A DNA stretch of 64,000 nucleotides from Actinophytocola sp963826035 (GCA_963826035.1 CAWGVZ010000004.1:496001-560000), one strand, 5' to 3'. Counted from the stretch's first letter, positions 26,026 through 35,614 are shown. The notes: generated by a model not told the origin, from the sequence alone. A program made the numbers and translations.

Positions 26026-27122
26026 TGTTGATCAATGGAGCTGTCCTGCGGGAGTCCGGTGTGGGCCGTCCCTACCGCGACTCCGCGCCCCTGTCGGTGG
26101 TGGAGCTGGAGCTGGCGCCGCCGGGACCCGGTGAGGTGCTGGTCCGGATCGAGGCGGCCGGGGTGTGCCACTCCGACCTGTCGGTGATCGACGGCAACCG
26201 GCCGCGGCCGGTGCCGATGCTGCTCGGGCACGAGGCGGCCGGGCGGATCTCGGCGCTCGGTTCCGGCGTGGCGGACTTCGCGGTGGGCGACCGGGTGGTG
26301 CTGTCCTACCTGCCGCGGTGTGAGGAGTGCGCGGGCTGCGCGTCCGGCGGGCGGTTCCCGTGCGGGCCGGGCAGTGCCGCCAACGGTGCCGGGGAACTGC
26401 TGGGCGGCGGCCGGCGGCTCACCCTCGACGGCGCGCCCGTGCACCACCATCTGGGAGTGTCCGGGTTCGCCACGCACGCGGTGGTCGACCGCCGGTCGCT
26501 GGTTCGGGTCTCCTCCACCGTCCCGGCGGAGGTGGCCGCGCTGCTCGGGTGCGCCGTACTGACCGGCGGCGGGGCGATCCTCAACGCGGGCCGGGTCGAG
26601 CCGGGCGAGACGGTGGCCGTGGTCGGGCTGGGCGGGGTGGGGTTGGCGGCCGTACTGACGGCGGCGGCCGTCGGCGCGGGCGAGATCGTGGCGATCGATC
26701 CCGTGCCGGCCAAGCGTTCGTTGGCCGCCGCCCTGGGTGCCACGCGGACTTTGCACCCTTCCGAGGTGGACGGGGTGCAGGTGGACTGCGCGGTGGAAGC
26801 GGCGGGAGCGGTGGCCGCGGTCGAGACGTCGGTGGCGTGCACCGGGCCCGGTGGGCGGGCGGTGATCGTGGGGCTGACACATCCGGACGCGCGGGCGTCG
26901 GTCTCGCCACTGGCGCTGGTGGCCGGCGGGCGCTCGATCATCGGGAGCTATCTGGGGTCGTCGGTGCCCGCGCGGGACATCCCCCGGTTCGTCGCGCTGT
27001 GGTCAGCCGGCAAGCTCCCGGTGGAACGCCTGGTCAGCGGCCGAATCGGCCTAACGGACCTGAACGACGCGATGGACGCCCTGGCCGACGCCACAGCCCT
27101 ACGCCAGGTGGTACTCCCATGA
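26025..27122 (+). CDS. zinc-binding alcohol dehydrogenase (MDR family)
   Basis: 365 aa. Catalytic zinc ligands are in GVCHSDLS and GHEAAGRIS; structural zinc is held by the four cysteines of CEECAGCASGGRFPC; the NAD fold is VAVVGLGGVGLAAVLTA. It resembles class III-like and S-(hydroxymethyl)mycothiol/aryl-alcohol dehydrogenases of actinobacteria. It is translationally coupled to the PIG-L gene. Its substrate in this island is unknown, plausibly a primary or secondary hydroxyl of a sugar derivative. It is followed by array C1. Confidence 0.9.
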   Translation: MLINGAVLRESGVGRPYRDSAPLSVVELELAPPGPGEVLVRIEAAGVCHSDLSVIDGNRPRPVPMLLGHEAAGRISALGSGVADFAVGDRVVLSYLPRCEECAGCASGGRFPCGPGSAANGAGELLGGGRRLTLDGAPVHHHLGVSGFATHAVVDRRSLVRVSSTVPAEVAALLGCAVLTGGGAILNAGRVEPGETVAVVGLGGVGLAAVLTAAAVGAGEIVAIDPVPAKRSLAAALGATRTLHPSEVDGVQVDCAVEAAGAVAAVETSVACTGPGGRAVIVGLTHPDARASVSPLALVAGGRSIIGSYLGSSVPARDIPRFVALWSAGKLPVERLVSGRIGLTDLNDAMDALADATALRQVVLP

Positions 27123-27151
27123 GCGGCGTGGTCGACTCCAGCCACCACCCG

Positions 27152-27297
27152 CATGATGACCACTCCCGTCACGCATGATGACCACTCCCGTCGGCCATGA
27201 TGACCAGTCCCGCTGCCGGGTGTCGGACCCGCCCAACCGGAACGGTCATCATGCGCGACCGGAACGGTCATCATGGGTGACCGGAGTGGTCATCATG
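27152..27297. repeat. inverted tandem array C1 (22-nt period)
   Basis: The core CATGATGACCACTCCCGTC starts at 27152, 27174 and 27196. Inverted copies (GGAACGGTCATCATG) end at 27253, 27275 and 27297. All steps are exactly 22 nt. It occupies the 181-bp gap between convergent genes. Confidence 0.92.
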
Positions 27298-27303
27298 CGG
27301 GGG

Positions 27304-29007
27304 CTAGTGGGAGTCTCTCGCTACGTGGGCGCCGCTGGCGCCGCGAAGGAAGTCCAGGTCGGCGCCCTGATCGGCCTGGAGGACGTGGTCTATGTACAGG
27401 CGTTGCCAGCCCCGGGTGGGGGCCGCGTAGGCAGCCGTAGCGGCGGCCGACGGTGAGCGTGTGCTCAGGTCGGCCTCCACCGACAGAGTTCGGTTCGGGA
27501 CGTCCAGTACCACCGGGTCGCCCGTGCGCACCAGGCCCAGTGGGCCGCCCGCCGCGGCCTCCGGGGCCACGTGCAGCACCACCGTGCCGTAGGCCGTGCC
27601 GCTCATGCGGGCATCGCTGATCCGCACCATGTCTCGCACGCCGCGGGCCAGCAACCCCGCTGGGAGGGGGAAGTTGCCCACCTCCGGCATCCCCGGGTAG
27701 CCCTTCGGGCCGCAGCCGCGCAGGATCAGGACCGCATCGGGGTCCTCCACCTCGTCGATGGTCGCGCGCAGGTGCTCGATCGAGTCGAACACCACGGCCG
27801 GGCCGCGGTGGGTCAGAAGCGACGCCGTGGCCGCCGCCGGCTTGATCACCGCGCCGTTCGGCGCCAGGTTGCCCCGCAGCACGGCTATGCCCGCCTCCGG
27901 CAGCAAAGGCGACGACCGCGGCCGGATGACCGTCGAGTCGTGGATCTGCGCCGAGTCCAGATAGGACGTCAACGGTCGGCCCGTCACGGTGATCGCCGAA
28001 GGAGTCAGCAGGTCGGCCACCTCACGCAGTACCGCCAGGAGGCCGCCCGCCCGGTGCAGGTCGTCCATCAGGTGCTTGCCCGCCGGTTGCAGATCCACCA
28101 GCAACGGGACGGCCGACCCCCAGCGATCGAAGTCCTCCAGTTCCAGCTCCACGCCCAGCCGGCCGGCGATCGCCAGCAGGTGGACCACCGCGTTCGTGGA
28201 CCCGCCGATCGCCGCCAGCGCCACGATCGCGTTGCGGAACGACTCCCGCGTGAGCACCACGCTCGGCCGCCGGTCGGCCGCCACCAGATCGACCGCCAAC
28301 TTGCCCGACTGGTGCGCCAACTCCAGCAACCCGCTGTCCGGAGCGGGGATACCGGCGAACCCGGGAATCGTCATCCCGAGCGCCTCGGTCACACACGCCA
28401 TGGTGGACGCCGTCCCCATGGTGTTGCAGTGCCCCCGGCTGCGGATCATGGACGACTCCGACCGCATGAACTCCTCACGGGACAGCTTGCCGGCGCGAAC
28501 CTCCTCGGACAGCCGCCACACGTCGGTGCCGCAACCCAGCGGCGCACCGCGGAAATGGCCGGTGAGCATGGGCCCGCCGGGCACCACGAGCGCCGGGAGG
28601 TCGACCGAACACGCGGCCATCAGGAGCGAGGGAATGGTCTTGTCGCAGCCACCGAGCAGGACCACGCCGTCGATCGGGTTGCCGCGCAGCATCTCCTCGG
28701 TGGCCATGGCCGCCAGGTTGCGGAACAGCATGGCCGTCGGCCGCAGCAGCGTCTCCCCGAGCGACACGACCGGCAGGTGCAGCGGCACGCCACCGGCCGC
28801 CCAGATGCCGTCCGAGACGCTCTTCGCGACCTCGGTCAGGTGCGCGTTGCACGGCGTGAGATCCGAGGCCGTGTTGGCGATCGCGATGTGCGGCTTGCCG
28901 TCGAAGGCGTCTCTCGGCAGGCCCCGGCGCATCCATGCGCGGTGAATGTAGGCGTCGCGGGAGTCCCCGCCGTACCACTCCTGACTGCGGCGTTCATTCG
29001 ACGACAT
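27304..29007 (-). CDS. IlvD/Edd-family (sugar acid) dehydratase
   Basis: 567 aa. Iron-sulfur ligands are visible in TASDLTPCNAHL and LLGGCDKTIPSLLMA; MGTASTMACVTEALGM and GGSTNAVVHLLAIAGR are family signatures. The length and the nearby lactonase, FAH hydrolase and oxidoreductases favour a sugar-acid dehydratase (arabonate/xylonate/fuconate type) over branched-chain amino-acid synthesis. An upstream in-frame ATG at 29055 exists, but MSSNERRSQEWYGG at 29007 with GAAAGGACG is the better start. The ribosome site lies within operator site 5. Confidence 0.9.
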   Translation of the reverse strand: MSSNERRSQEWYGGDSRDAYIHRAWMRRGLPRDAFDGKPHIAIANTASDLTPCNAHLTEVAKSVSDGIWAAGGVPLHLPVVSLGETLLRPTAMLFRNLAAMATEEMLRGNPIDGVVLLGGCDKTIPSLLMAACSVDLPALVVPGGPMLTGHFRGAPLGCGTDVWRLSEEVRAGKLSREEFMRSESSMIRSRGHCNTMGTASTMACVTEALGMTIPGFAGIPAPDSGLLELAHQSGKLAVDLVAADRRPSVVLTRESFRNAIVALAAIGGSTNAVVHLLAIAGRLGVELELEDFDRWGSAVPLLVDLQPAGKHLMDDLHRAGGLLAVLREVADLLTPSAITVTGRPLTSYLDSAQIHDSTVIRPRSSPLLPEAGIAVLRGNLAPNGAVIKPAAATASLLTHRGPAVVFDSIEHLRATIDEVEDPDAVLILRGCGPKGYPGMPEVGNFPLPAGLLARGVRDMVRISDARMSGTAYGTVVLHVAPEAAAGGPLGLVRTGDPVVLDVPNRTLSVEADLSTRSPSAAATAAYAAPTRGWQRLYIDHVLQADQGADLDFLRGASGAHVARDSH

Positions 29008-29021
29008 GAAACGTCCTTTCA
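29007..29021. promoter_or_regulatory. IclR-type operator (site 5)
   Basis: TGAAACGTCCTTTCA begins at the ATG of the dehydratase on the opposite strand and covers its ribosome-binding site. Confidence 0.55.
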
Positions 29022-29078
29022 GGTCTACTGGTAACCGCCCATTGCACGGTACCAACCGACTGTCCTAGCATTCCCAAC

Positions 29079-30104
29079 ATGGAACGCGATTTCGCGAATG
29101 CGTTCGGCGTGGTGGTCGTCGGGACGGGCGCCATCGCCGAGCTGCACATCGCGGCGCTACGGGCCAACCCCCGGGCGCGACTGGTCGGCGTGGTCGACAC
29201 GGATCCGGCGCGCTCTGCGGCGGCGTCGCTCGCCAACGGCGGCGTACCGGCCACCACGGAACTCACGGAGGCGCTGGGCTGGCCCGGGGTGGACGGCGCG
29301 ATCGTGTGCACACCCAACGGTAGCCATGGCGCGGTCGCCACGGCGATCGCGAACGCCGGCAAACACCTGCTGATCGAGAAGCCACTGGCCATCAGCACGG
29401 CCGAGGGCGAGTCGGTGCTGGCCGCGTTCCGCCGGGCCGGCCGCACGCTGGCGGTCGCGCACACCCACCGCGCCTACGACTACTCCCTCGCCGTGAAGTC
29501 GGCCATCGACTCCCGCCAGGTCGGCGACCCCCTGCTGATCAGGGCGACGCTGCTCGGTGGCTGGATCTGGGGCGACTGGAGCGCCTGGGTGCTCGACCCG
29601 AGCAAGTCGGGCGGCCACCAGCTGCACAACGGCGTCCACGTCCTCGACCTGCTCACCTGGTGGATGGGCGACCGGCCGGAGAGCGTCTACGCCCGCGGCC
29701 GCCGCCAGACGGCCACCGAACTGCCGATCTACGACTACCTGGAGATGGTCCTGCGCTTCCCCGGCGACCGGGTCGCCCACTGCGAGATGAGCCGGGCCCA
29801 CCGGCCGGCCAGCCTCTTCCACCGCGACGTCCTGGTGGTCGGCACGGCCGGCACCCTCTCCCTGCCGTGGGACGCCGAGCAGAGCCTGGTGTTCGGCGAG
29901 CAGGGCCTCACCCACCTGATGCCCGTGAGCGGCGACGGGTTCGCCCGCCAGCTGACCGGCTGGCTGGACGCGGTCGATGGTGGCGTCCCGATCGCCGGCG
30001 GCGAGGAGGGCCTGTTCGCCGTGGCCATGGCCGAGGCGGCGGACGAGTCCATGGCCACCGGCCAACCGGTGCCGCTCGCCGGCATCCCGGCGGTGACCCG
30101 ATGA
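29079..30104 (+). CDS. Gfo/Idh/MocA-family oxidoreductase
   Basis: 341 aa, first gene of a rightward six- or seven-gene operon. The Rossmann start is VVVVGTGAIAELHIAALRAN, and the catalytic EKP motif is intact in GKHLLIEKPLAIS. His residues in AHTHRAYDYS and GGHQLHNGVHVLDLLTWWMG fit the family's active site. It is a likely NAD(P)-dependent dehydrogenase for a sugar or inositol-like substrate; paired with the lactonase-like gene at 34351 it could make a sugar lactone (inference). Confidence 0.88.
   Translation: MERDFANAFGVVVVGTGAIAELHIAALRANPRARLVGVVDTDPARSAAASLANGGVPATTELTEALGWPGVDGAIVCTPNGSHGAVATAIANAGKHLLIEKPLAISTAEGESVLAAFRRAGRTLAVAHTHRAYDYSLAVKSAIDSRQVGDPLLIRATLLGGWIWGDWSAWVLDPSKSGGHQLHNGVHVLDLLTWWMGDRPESVYARGRRQTATELPIYDYLEMVLRFPGDRVAHCEMSRAHRPASLFHRDVLVVGTAGTLSLPWDAEQSLVFGEQGLTHLMPVSGDGFARQLTGWLDAVDGGVPIAGGEEGLFAVAMAEAADESMATGQPVPLAGIPAVTR
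29080..29094. promoter_or_regulatory. IclR-type operator (site 6)
   Basis: TGGAACGCGATTTCG starts at the second base of the ATG of the rightward oxidoreductase gene, encoding its first residues MERDF. Operators overlapping both divergent starts suggest coordinated repression. Confidence 0.45.
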
Positions 30105-31084
30105 CCACGATCGACGTGTTGGTCGCCGGATTCGGCGGGCTCGGCCACCAGGACCACCAGACGAGCATGTACGCACCGGCGTTCGCCGCGCACCCGGGCT
30201 TCCGGGTGGTGGGCGTGGCCGCCACCCATCCCGACGACGAGGCACGCGCCCAGCAGGCCGCGCGGGCCCACGAGGTCCCCTTCCACGCCGACCTCGACGC
30301 CGCGCTGTCCACAGTGGAAGCGCCGGTAGTAGCGGTCGCCGCGCCGGCAGCCGTGCGGGCCGGCGTGCTGACCACCGTCCTGCGGGCCGGGCGCCACGTG
30401 CTGGCCGACAAGCCCCTCGCCCCCACCCTCGCGCAGGCCCGGCAGGTGGCCGAGGAAGCCAAAAAAGCCGGCACCTCGGTGGTCGTCGCGCACCACCACC
30501 GCTTCCACCCGATGATCGCCGCCGGTGCGAGCGCGCTGCGCTCGGGCAAGGTCGGGCTGCCGTGGAACGTGCAGGCCGACTTCCTGGTGGCCGGCGGCAC
30601 CCCGTGCCCAGGTCAGGAGCTGCTCAACTTCGGCGGCTACCCGGTCGACGTGGTGGCCGCGCTGACCGGGCTGCCCGTGCACCGCGTGTACGCGGCCCCG
30701 GCCGGTGACCTGACGCTGCTCGCCATGGACCACGAACAGGGCCTGACCAGCACGATCGTCGTCGGGCGCACCACCGGGCTCGCGGGGGTGGACGCCGGCC
30801 GGGTGGCCGAGCACCGCTACCGGGTGAGCGGCTCGCACGGCGTGCTCGTGCTCGACGCCACCAAGCCGGCCGTCACCGTGACCACCGCGACGCGCCAGGA
30901 CCGGCAGTGGCTGCCGATCGACACGGTCACCGCACTGCTCGACACCCTGCACAAGGCCGTCACCACCGGCCGCCCGGCCACCGCGGGCCTCGACGAAGCC
31001 GTCCGCACGGCCGCCGTCCTCGACGCGGCCCAGCGGTCGCTAGCCGAAGGCGTGTCCGTTGCCGTGATTGGAGAGATTCGATGA
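30101..31084 (+). CDS. Gfo/Idh/MocA-family oxidoreductase
   Basis: 327 aa, overlapping its neighbours by ATGA on both sides. N-terminal fold VLVAGFGGLGHQDHQ with an atypical glycine motif. ADKPLAPTLAQA replaces EKP, keeping the catalytic Lys, and VVAHHHRFHP follows. It is the third family member in the island, which suggests successive oxidations, or an oxidation and re-reduction at different carbons. Confidence 0.85.
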   Translation: MTTIDVLVAGFGGLGHQDHQTSMYAPAFAAHPGFRVVGVAATHPDDEARAQQAARAHEVPFHADLDAALSTVEAPVVAVAAPAAVRAGVLTTVLRAGRHVLADKPLAPTLAQARQVAEEAKKAGTSVVVAHHHRFHPMIAAGASALRSGKVGLPWNVQADFLVAGGTPCPGQELLNFGGYPVDVVAALTGLPVHRVYAAPAGDLTLLAMDHEQGLTSTIVVGRTTGLAGVDAGRVAEHRYRVSGSHGVLVLDATKPAVTVTTATRQDRQWLPIDTVTALLDTLHKAVTTGRPATAGLDEAVRTAAVLDAAQRSLAEGVSVAVIGEIR

Positions 31085-31938
31085 AGCTCGTCACCTACTC
31101 CTATGACGGCACGATCCACCACGGTCAGCTGATCGAGGACGGCACGGTCATCCAACCCCTCGGCACGGGCGATCTGGCCGACAAGGTCCACCTGCTCGAC
31201 CAGTGCACGGCCGCCGGTCCGGCGCTGCCGCTGGCCGACGTGGAACTGCTGGCGCCGTTGCTGCGGCCGGGCAAGCTGCTGGCCGCGGCCGCCAACTTCC
31301 AGGACCACGTCACCGAGGCGGGCGGCGAGCCGCTCGACCGCTCGCGCCTGTCGCCCCGGCTGTTTCTGAAGCCGCCGACCAGCATCGTGGGGCCCGGCGC
31401 GGACATCAGGCTGCCAACGGTCAGCGAGCAGGTCGACTGGGAGGCCGAGCTGGGCGTGGTGATCGGCACGACCGCGCGGGACGTGCCGGTGGACAAAGCA
31501 CTCGACATCGTGGCGGGCTACCTGACGTCCAACGACGTGTCCGCGCGCTCCATGGACTTCGGCTATGAGCGCGACACGGACGACAAGGCCGTGTGGTTCT
31601 TCGACTGGCTGGCCGGCAAGTGGCTCGACGGGTTCGCCCCGCTCGGCCCCTGGCTGGTGACGGCCGACGAGGTGCCCGACCCGCAGGCGCTGTCGATCAC
31701 CTGCGACGTGAACGGCGTGCGCCGCCAGGACGGCAGCACCAAGGACATGATCTTCAGCTGCGCCGAGCTGGTGTCGTTCGCGTCCTCGCTCATGACCCTC
31801 GAACCGGGCGACGTGATCCTCACGGGCACTCCGGCCGGGGTGGGCGCGGCCACCGGCGACTACCTGAAGGCCGGCGACGAGGTGTCCGTGACCATCGGCC
31901 ACCTCGGCACCCTCACCAACCGCATGGTTGCTCAATGA
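31081..31938 (+). CDS. fumarylacetoacetate hydrolase-fold protein
   Basis: 285 aa. FAH signature residues are present: the metal-binding Glu region VDWEAELGVVIGT, DVSARSMDF, the Asp/Lys of WLDGFAPLGPWLVT, and the closing LTGTPAGVGAA. In non-phosphorylative L-fucose and L-rhamnose pathways this fold cleaves 2,4-diketo-3-deoxy sugar acids. The adjacent dehydratase, SDR and lactonase support that role here (inference). Overlaps its neighbours by ATGA. Confidence 0.9.
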   Translation: MKLVTYSYDGTIHHGQLIEDGTVIQPLGTGDLADKVHLLDQCTAAGPALPLADVELLAPLLRPGKLLAAAANFQDHVTEAGGEPLDRSRLSPRLFLKPPTSIVGPGADIRLPTVSEQVDWEAELGVVIGTTARDVPVDKALDIVAGYLTSNDVSARSMDFGYERDTDDKAVWFFDWLAGKWLDGFAPLGPWLVTADEVPDPQALSITCDVNGVRRQDGSTKDMIFSCAELVSFASSLMTLEPGDVILTGTPAGVGAATGDYLKAGDEVSVTIGHLGTLTNRMVAQ

Positions 31939-33485
31939 GACCCACTGTCCTCGCGGGCGGCACGCTCGTCGACGGCACGGGCGATCCACCGCGCCGGGCG
32001 GACGTGGTCGTCCGGGGCGACCTGATCGACTCGGTGGTGGCGCCCGGCACCGGCCCGTCCGACAGCGAGAACGTCGACGTCACCGGGCGCCTCGTGTGCC
32101 CGGGGTTCGTCGACATCCACACCCACTCCGACCTGACGCTGCTGTCGAACCCGTTGGCGCACAGCAAGGTCCGCCAGGGCGTGACCACCGAGGTGGTCGG
32201 CAACTGCGGGCTGGGCGTCGCGCCCATCGGGTTCGGTGTCGACCCGGACGCACTGCGCGGCGCCCTCGCCTACCTCGACCTCGACCCGGCCGTGCAGCTG
32301 TCCTGGCACAGCGTGGCCGAGTATCTGGACGTGCTGGCCGCCGGCCGGCCGAGCCCGCACGTCGCCACCCTGGTCGGGCACGTGCCCGTGCGGGCCGCCG
32401 TGCTCGGGTTCGACGACCGGCCGGCCACCGCCGCCGAGATCGACCTCATGTGCGGGCTGGTGGCCGAGGCGCTCACCGACGGCGCGCTCGGCCTCTCGAC
32501 CGGCCTCGTGTACCCGCCGCTGCGGTCCGCGCGCACCGACGAACTTCGGGCGCTGGCCCAGGTGGTGGCCGACCACGACGCGTTGTTCGCCTGGCACCTG
32601 CGCGACTACGGCGACGACCTGCTGGCCTCGGCCGCCGAGGCGGTCGGCATCGCCGCGCTGACCGGTGCCCGCACCCAGATCTCGCACCTCGCCTCGATCG
32701 GCGCCCGCAACTGGGGGCGAGTGAACGACGTACTGGCCATGGCGGAGGACGGAATCGCCTTCGACATCTACCCCTACCTGGCGGGCAACGCGCCGCTGAG
32801 CCAGCTGCTGCCCGAGCTGGTGGGGATCGACGCGCTCGGTGACCCCGTTGTGCGGGAACAGGTCGAGCGGGCCTGGGTGAACAACCCGGTGCCGTGGACG
32901 GAGATCACGGTCGCCGGCGGCGCCACGACCGACGTCCTCGGTCGCACGATCGCCGACCTCGCCGGGCCGGGCCGGTCGCCCGGCGAGGTGGTCATGGACC
33001 TCATCGCCGAGCACGGCAACAGCGTGATCATGACGGCCGGCGGGCGCAGCGAGCGCGACCTGCGCGCCGTGTTGGCCCACCCGGCGACCGTGGTCGCCTC
33101 CGACGGGCAGGCGCTGGACCCGGACGGGCCGACCGGGCGCGGTTTCCCGCATCCCCGCTCGTTCGGCACCTTCCCGCGCGCCATCACCGACTTCGGCGCC
33201 AGCATCGACACCGACATGGCGACCATGATCCGCAAGTGCACGGCGGCGCCCGCCGCGCGGGTGGGACTGACCGACCGGGGGACGGTCGCGCCGGGCCAAC
33301 TCGCCGATCTGGTCGTGCTGGACGCAGAACGCCTGGCCGACCACGCTACCTTCACCCGACCGCAGCGGTTTCCCACCGGCGTGGAGTACGTCCTCGTGGC
33401 CGGGACAATGGTTGTGCAAGGCGGAACGCACACCGGTTCGCGACCGGGCAACGTGGTGCGACGAGCGTCGAGGATCGAGAGGTAA
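31935..33485 (+). CDS. N-acyl-D-amino-acid deacylase-family amidohydrolase
   Basis: 516 aa. The beta-sandwich start (LAGGTLVDGTGDPPRRADVVVRGDLI) leads to the zinc motif GFVDIHTHSD. The D-aminoacylase core GVTTEVVGNCGLGVAP holds the conserved Cys, followed by HTH-free loops and the C-terminal GTVAPGQLADLVVLD. The family hydrolyses N-acyl groups from D-configured amino acids and amino-sugar acids. It is a paralogue of the gene at 50926, in a different regulon. This points to an N-acylated substrate for the whole island. Confidence 0.85.
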   Translation: MRPTVLAGGTLVDGTGDPPRRADVVVRGDLIDSVVAPGTGPSDSENVDVTGRLVCPGFVDIHTHSDLTLLSNPLAHSKVRQGVTTEVVGNCGLGVAPIGFGVDPDALRGALAYLDLDPAVQLSWHSVAEYLDVLAAGRPSPHVATLVGHVPVRAAVLGFDDRPATAAEIDLMCGLVAEALTDGALGLSTGLVYPPLRSARTDELRALAQVVADHDALFAWHLRDYGDDLLASAAEAVGIAALTGARTQISHLASIGARNWGRVNDVLAMAEDGIAFDIYPYLAGNAPLSQLLPELVGIDALGDPVVREQVERAWVNNPVPWTEITVAGGATTDVLGRTIADLAGPGRSPGEVVMDLIAEHGNSVIMTAGGRSERDLRAVLAHPATVVASDGQALDPDGPTGRGFPHPRSFGTFPRAITDFGASIDTDMATMIRKCTAAPAARVGLTDRGTVAPGQLADLVVLDAERLADHATFTRPQRFPTGVEYVLVAGTMVVQGGTHTGSRPGNVVRRASRIER

Positions 33486-33490
33486 CGCAG

Positions 33491-34354
33491 ATGGCGACCA
33501 AGACACGTGGTGCGCGCCCGGCACGGTCGGAGGACCAGCTCGGCCCGAAGAGCGCCAACTATCACACGCATGCGCTGACCCGGGGTCTGGTGCTGCTCGA
33601 CCTGCTGGCCGTGACGCCGCCCCCGGTGACGCTCACCGGTATGCACGAGCGCACCGGCCTGCCGAAGAGCACGCTCGTGCGCCTGCTGGCCGCGCTCACG
33701 GAGATGGAGTTCGTGGTCCGGGTGGACGAGCGGCCGGCGTACCGGCTGGGCCACAAGGTGATGGGCCTGGCCGACGCCTACGTGTCCAGTTTGGACCTGT
33801 CGGCCGCCGCCGGGCGCTACCTCGACACGCTGGCCAGGGCCACGCAGCAGACAAGCAACCTCGGCCTGCTCGACGGCATCGAGGTGGTCCACGTGTGCGT
33901 GCGCCAGCCCGACCGTCCACTTCGGTTCGAGACCAGCCCCGGCGCGCGGGAGAGCGCGCACTGCACGGGCCTCGGCAAGATGCTGCTCGCCGGGGTGGCG
34001 CCGGACCAGCTGGCCGCGCACCTGCCGGTCGAGCCGTACTCGGCCCGCACCGACCGCACGATCACCACGCTCGACGAGATGGTGAAGGAGATCCGCCGCA
34101 CGGCCAGGCGCGGGCACGCGATCGACGACAACGAGCACAGCCTCGGCCTCAAGTGCATCGCCGTGCCGCTGACGGTCGGCGCGCAGCCGGTCGCCGCGCT
34201 GTCGGTGTCCGGGCCGGCCGGGGAGTTCACGCCGAGGAAGCAGAAGGAGTACCTCGACCGGCTCCGCGAGACGGCCGACGCGCTCGCGGCCGATCACGAC
34301 GTGGTCGCGGTGCTCCGCCGGATGCACGAATCGATGGGTGAGCCACGCGGATGA
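33491..34354 (+). CDS. IclR-family regulator of the catabolic island
   Basis: 287 aa with a basic, disordered N-terminal extension (about 25 residues). The winged helix is TLTGMHERTGLPKSTLVRLLAALTEMEFV and the effector domain contains HCTGLGKMLLAG. It sits within the operon at 29079-35187, ahead of the amidohydrolase. The palindrome TGRAACG-NN-RTTYCA at six starts in this island resembles operators of KdgR/IclR-type proteins and is the best candidate target (inference). Confidence 0.88.
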   Translation: MATKTRGARPARSEDQLGPKSANYHTHALTRGLVLLDLLAVTPPPVTLTGMHERTGLPKSTLVRLLAALTEMEFVVRVDERPAYRLGHKVMGLADAYVSSLDLSAAAGRYLDTLARATQQTSNLGLLDGIEVVHVCVRQPDRPLRFETSPGARESAHCTGLGKMLLAGVAPDQLAAHLPVEPYSARTDRTITTLDEMVKEIRRTARRGHAIDDNEHSLGLKCIAVPLTVGAQPVAALSVSGPAGEFTPRKQKEYLDRLRETADALAADHDVVAVLRRMHESMGEPRG

Positions 34355-35187
34355 TCGACGTTCACACGCACTGCCTGCAGCACACGCACTGGGGTCCCGA
34401 GTGGGACACCAACTGGAAGCCCGTCTACCAGCGCGAGTGGGTGGACGTGACGCCCGAGGACTACGACAAGGCGATGGCCGACGGCGGCGTCAACCTGGCG
34501 TTCGTCTTCGGTCTCCGGGCAACCAAGCAGGGGGTGAAGACGCCGAACGAGTTCGTCGCGAAGTTCTGCGCCGAGACCGCCACGCCGACCGTCGGGTTCA
34601 TGTCGCTCGACCTGTCCGACCCGGATGTGTTCGACCAGTTGGCCGACGGCGTGGCCAACGGGCTGCGTGGCATCAAGCTGTACCCGGTGCTGGCCGGCTT
34701 CGACCCGCGCGACACGCGGTACGACCCGTTCTTCACGGAGGTCACCCGATCGGGGCTCGTGGTGCTGTGGCACATGGGTGCCACACCCTCGCCGGCCGGT
34801 GACCTGTCGCTGTCCAACCCGCTGCTGGTCGACGACGTGGCCCGGCGCCACCCGGACCTCGTGCAGATCATCGCCCACCTCGGTCACCCGTGGCAGCGGG
34901 AGAGCATCGTGACCTGCCGGAAGAACCGGCGGGTGTTCACCGACGTGTCGGCGTCCTGGGCGCGGCCGCTCGACGGGTACCTCGCCCTGGTCAGGGCGCA
35001 GGAATGGGGCGTGGTCGACCGGCTGCTCTTCGGCTCGGACTATCCGATGTGGACGCCCAGGGAGGCGGTCGAGGGGCTCCGGGAGCTGGCGCGCTCCGGC
35101 GGGAGCGGCCTGCCGAGGGTGCACGACGACACGCTGGATCAGATCCTCGAGGGCGATCCACTGAGTGCGCTCGGGCTTGCCCAATAG
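34351..35187 (+). CDS. TIM-barrel amidohydrolase, sugar-lactonase-like
   Basis: 278 aa, amidohydrolase_2 family: MIDVHTHCLQHTHW (HxH), LVVLWHMGATPSP, IIAHLGHPWQ and LLFGSDYPMWTPREA (active-site Asp). Relatives include L-fuconolactonase/L-rhamnonolactonase and pyrone-dicarboxylate hydrolase. In this operon lactone hydrolysis after the Gfo/Idh dehydrogenase is the most economical role. Decarboxylation is an alternative. It overlaps the IclR gene by ATGA. Confidence 0.8.
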   Translation: MIDVHTHCLQHTHWGPEWDTNWKPVYQREWVDVTPEDYDKAMADGGVNLAFVFGLRATKQGVKTPNEFVAKFCAETATPTVGFMSLDLSDPDVFDQLADGVANGLRGIKLYPVLAGFDPRDTRYDPFFTEVTRSGLVVLWHMGATPSPAGDLSLSNPLLVDDVARRHPDLVQIIAHLGHPWQRESIVTCRKNRRVFTDVSASWARPLDGYLALVRAQEWGVVDRLLFGSDYPMWTPREAVEGLRELARSGGSGLPRVHDDTLDQILEGDPLSALGLAQ

Positions 35188-35222
35188 GGTGACGATGGTA
35201 TCTCGCTGGACTCCCGGCACTC

Positions 35223-35237
35223 TTTGTTGGTAACAAA
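35223..35237. promoter_or_regulatory. perfect palindrome, candidate operator
   Basis: TTTGTTGGTAACAAA has six-base arms around GGT, 110 bp upstream of the small gene at 35348. No paired regulator is identifiable. Confidence 0.4.
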
Positions 35238-35347
35238 CAGTGCGCACAGTCGATGAAACCGGATGGGGATCTCGAACATCCAACACATTGTCAGTGCCGA
35301 GTGATACACATAGCTCGCAGGAACGCCAAACGACCGGGGAACACACC

Positions 35348-35614
35348 ATGTCCGCGCCGCTGCCAGAAGGTCTGAACCACCGAGCCCTGTCCATGCTCCG
35401 AGCGGTGGTGGCCGGCCGAGCGCAGATCAGCTGCAGCACCGAGCCTGACCTGTTCATCGATGGTATGCCCTGCTGCGACCAGTACACAGCGCACCTGCTC
35501 GCGCACGACGGGTTGATCGAGCCCGCGCTCGAGGGCACGGTCGGCGAGCTCGTCCCCGCAGCCCTCACCGACGCCGGTTTGGCCGCGCTCACGCCCGCCA
35601 CCGTGGCAGCTTGA
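35348..35614 (+). CDS. small hypothetical protein
   Basis: 88 aa. The start at 35348 is chosen because MSAPLPEGLNHRALSMLRAV opens a compact helical domain. The sequence reads like a winged-helix-sized fold (a C-C pair in GMPCCDQ, HLLAHDGLIEPA). The last residues LVPAALTDAGLAAL resemble the LTDAGRA ending of MarR/PadR-like wings. It is too short to be sure it binds DNA. Stand-alone, rightward, with no operon partner. Confidence 0.6.
   Translation: MSAPLPEGLNHRALSMLRAVVAGRAQISCSTEPDLFIDGMPCCDQYTAHLLAHDGLIEPALEGTVGELVPAALTDAGLAALTPATVAA

Noticed and set aside
27304..29007. Branched-chain amino acid IlvD
   Set aside because: No other ilv genes are near, and the context is sugar-acid catabolism; a biosynthetic role is unlikely though not excluded.
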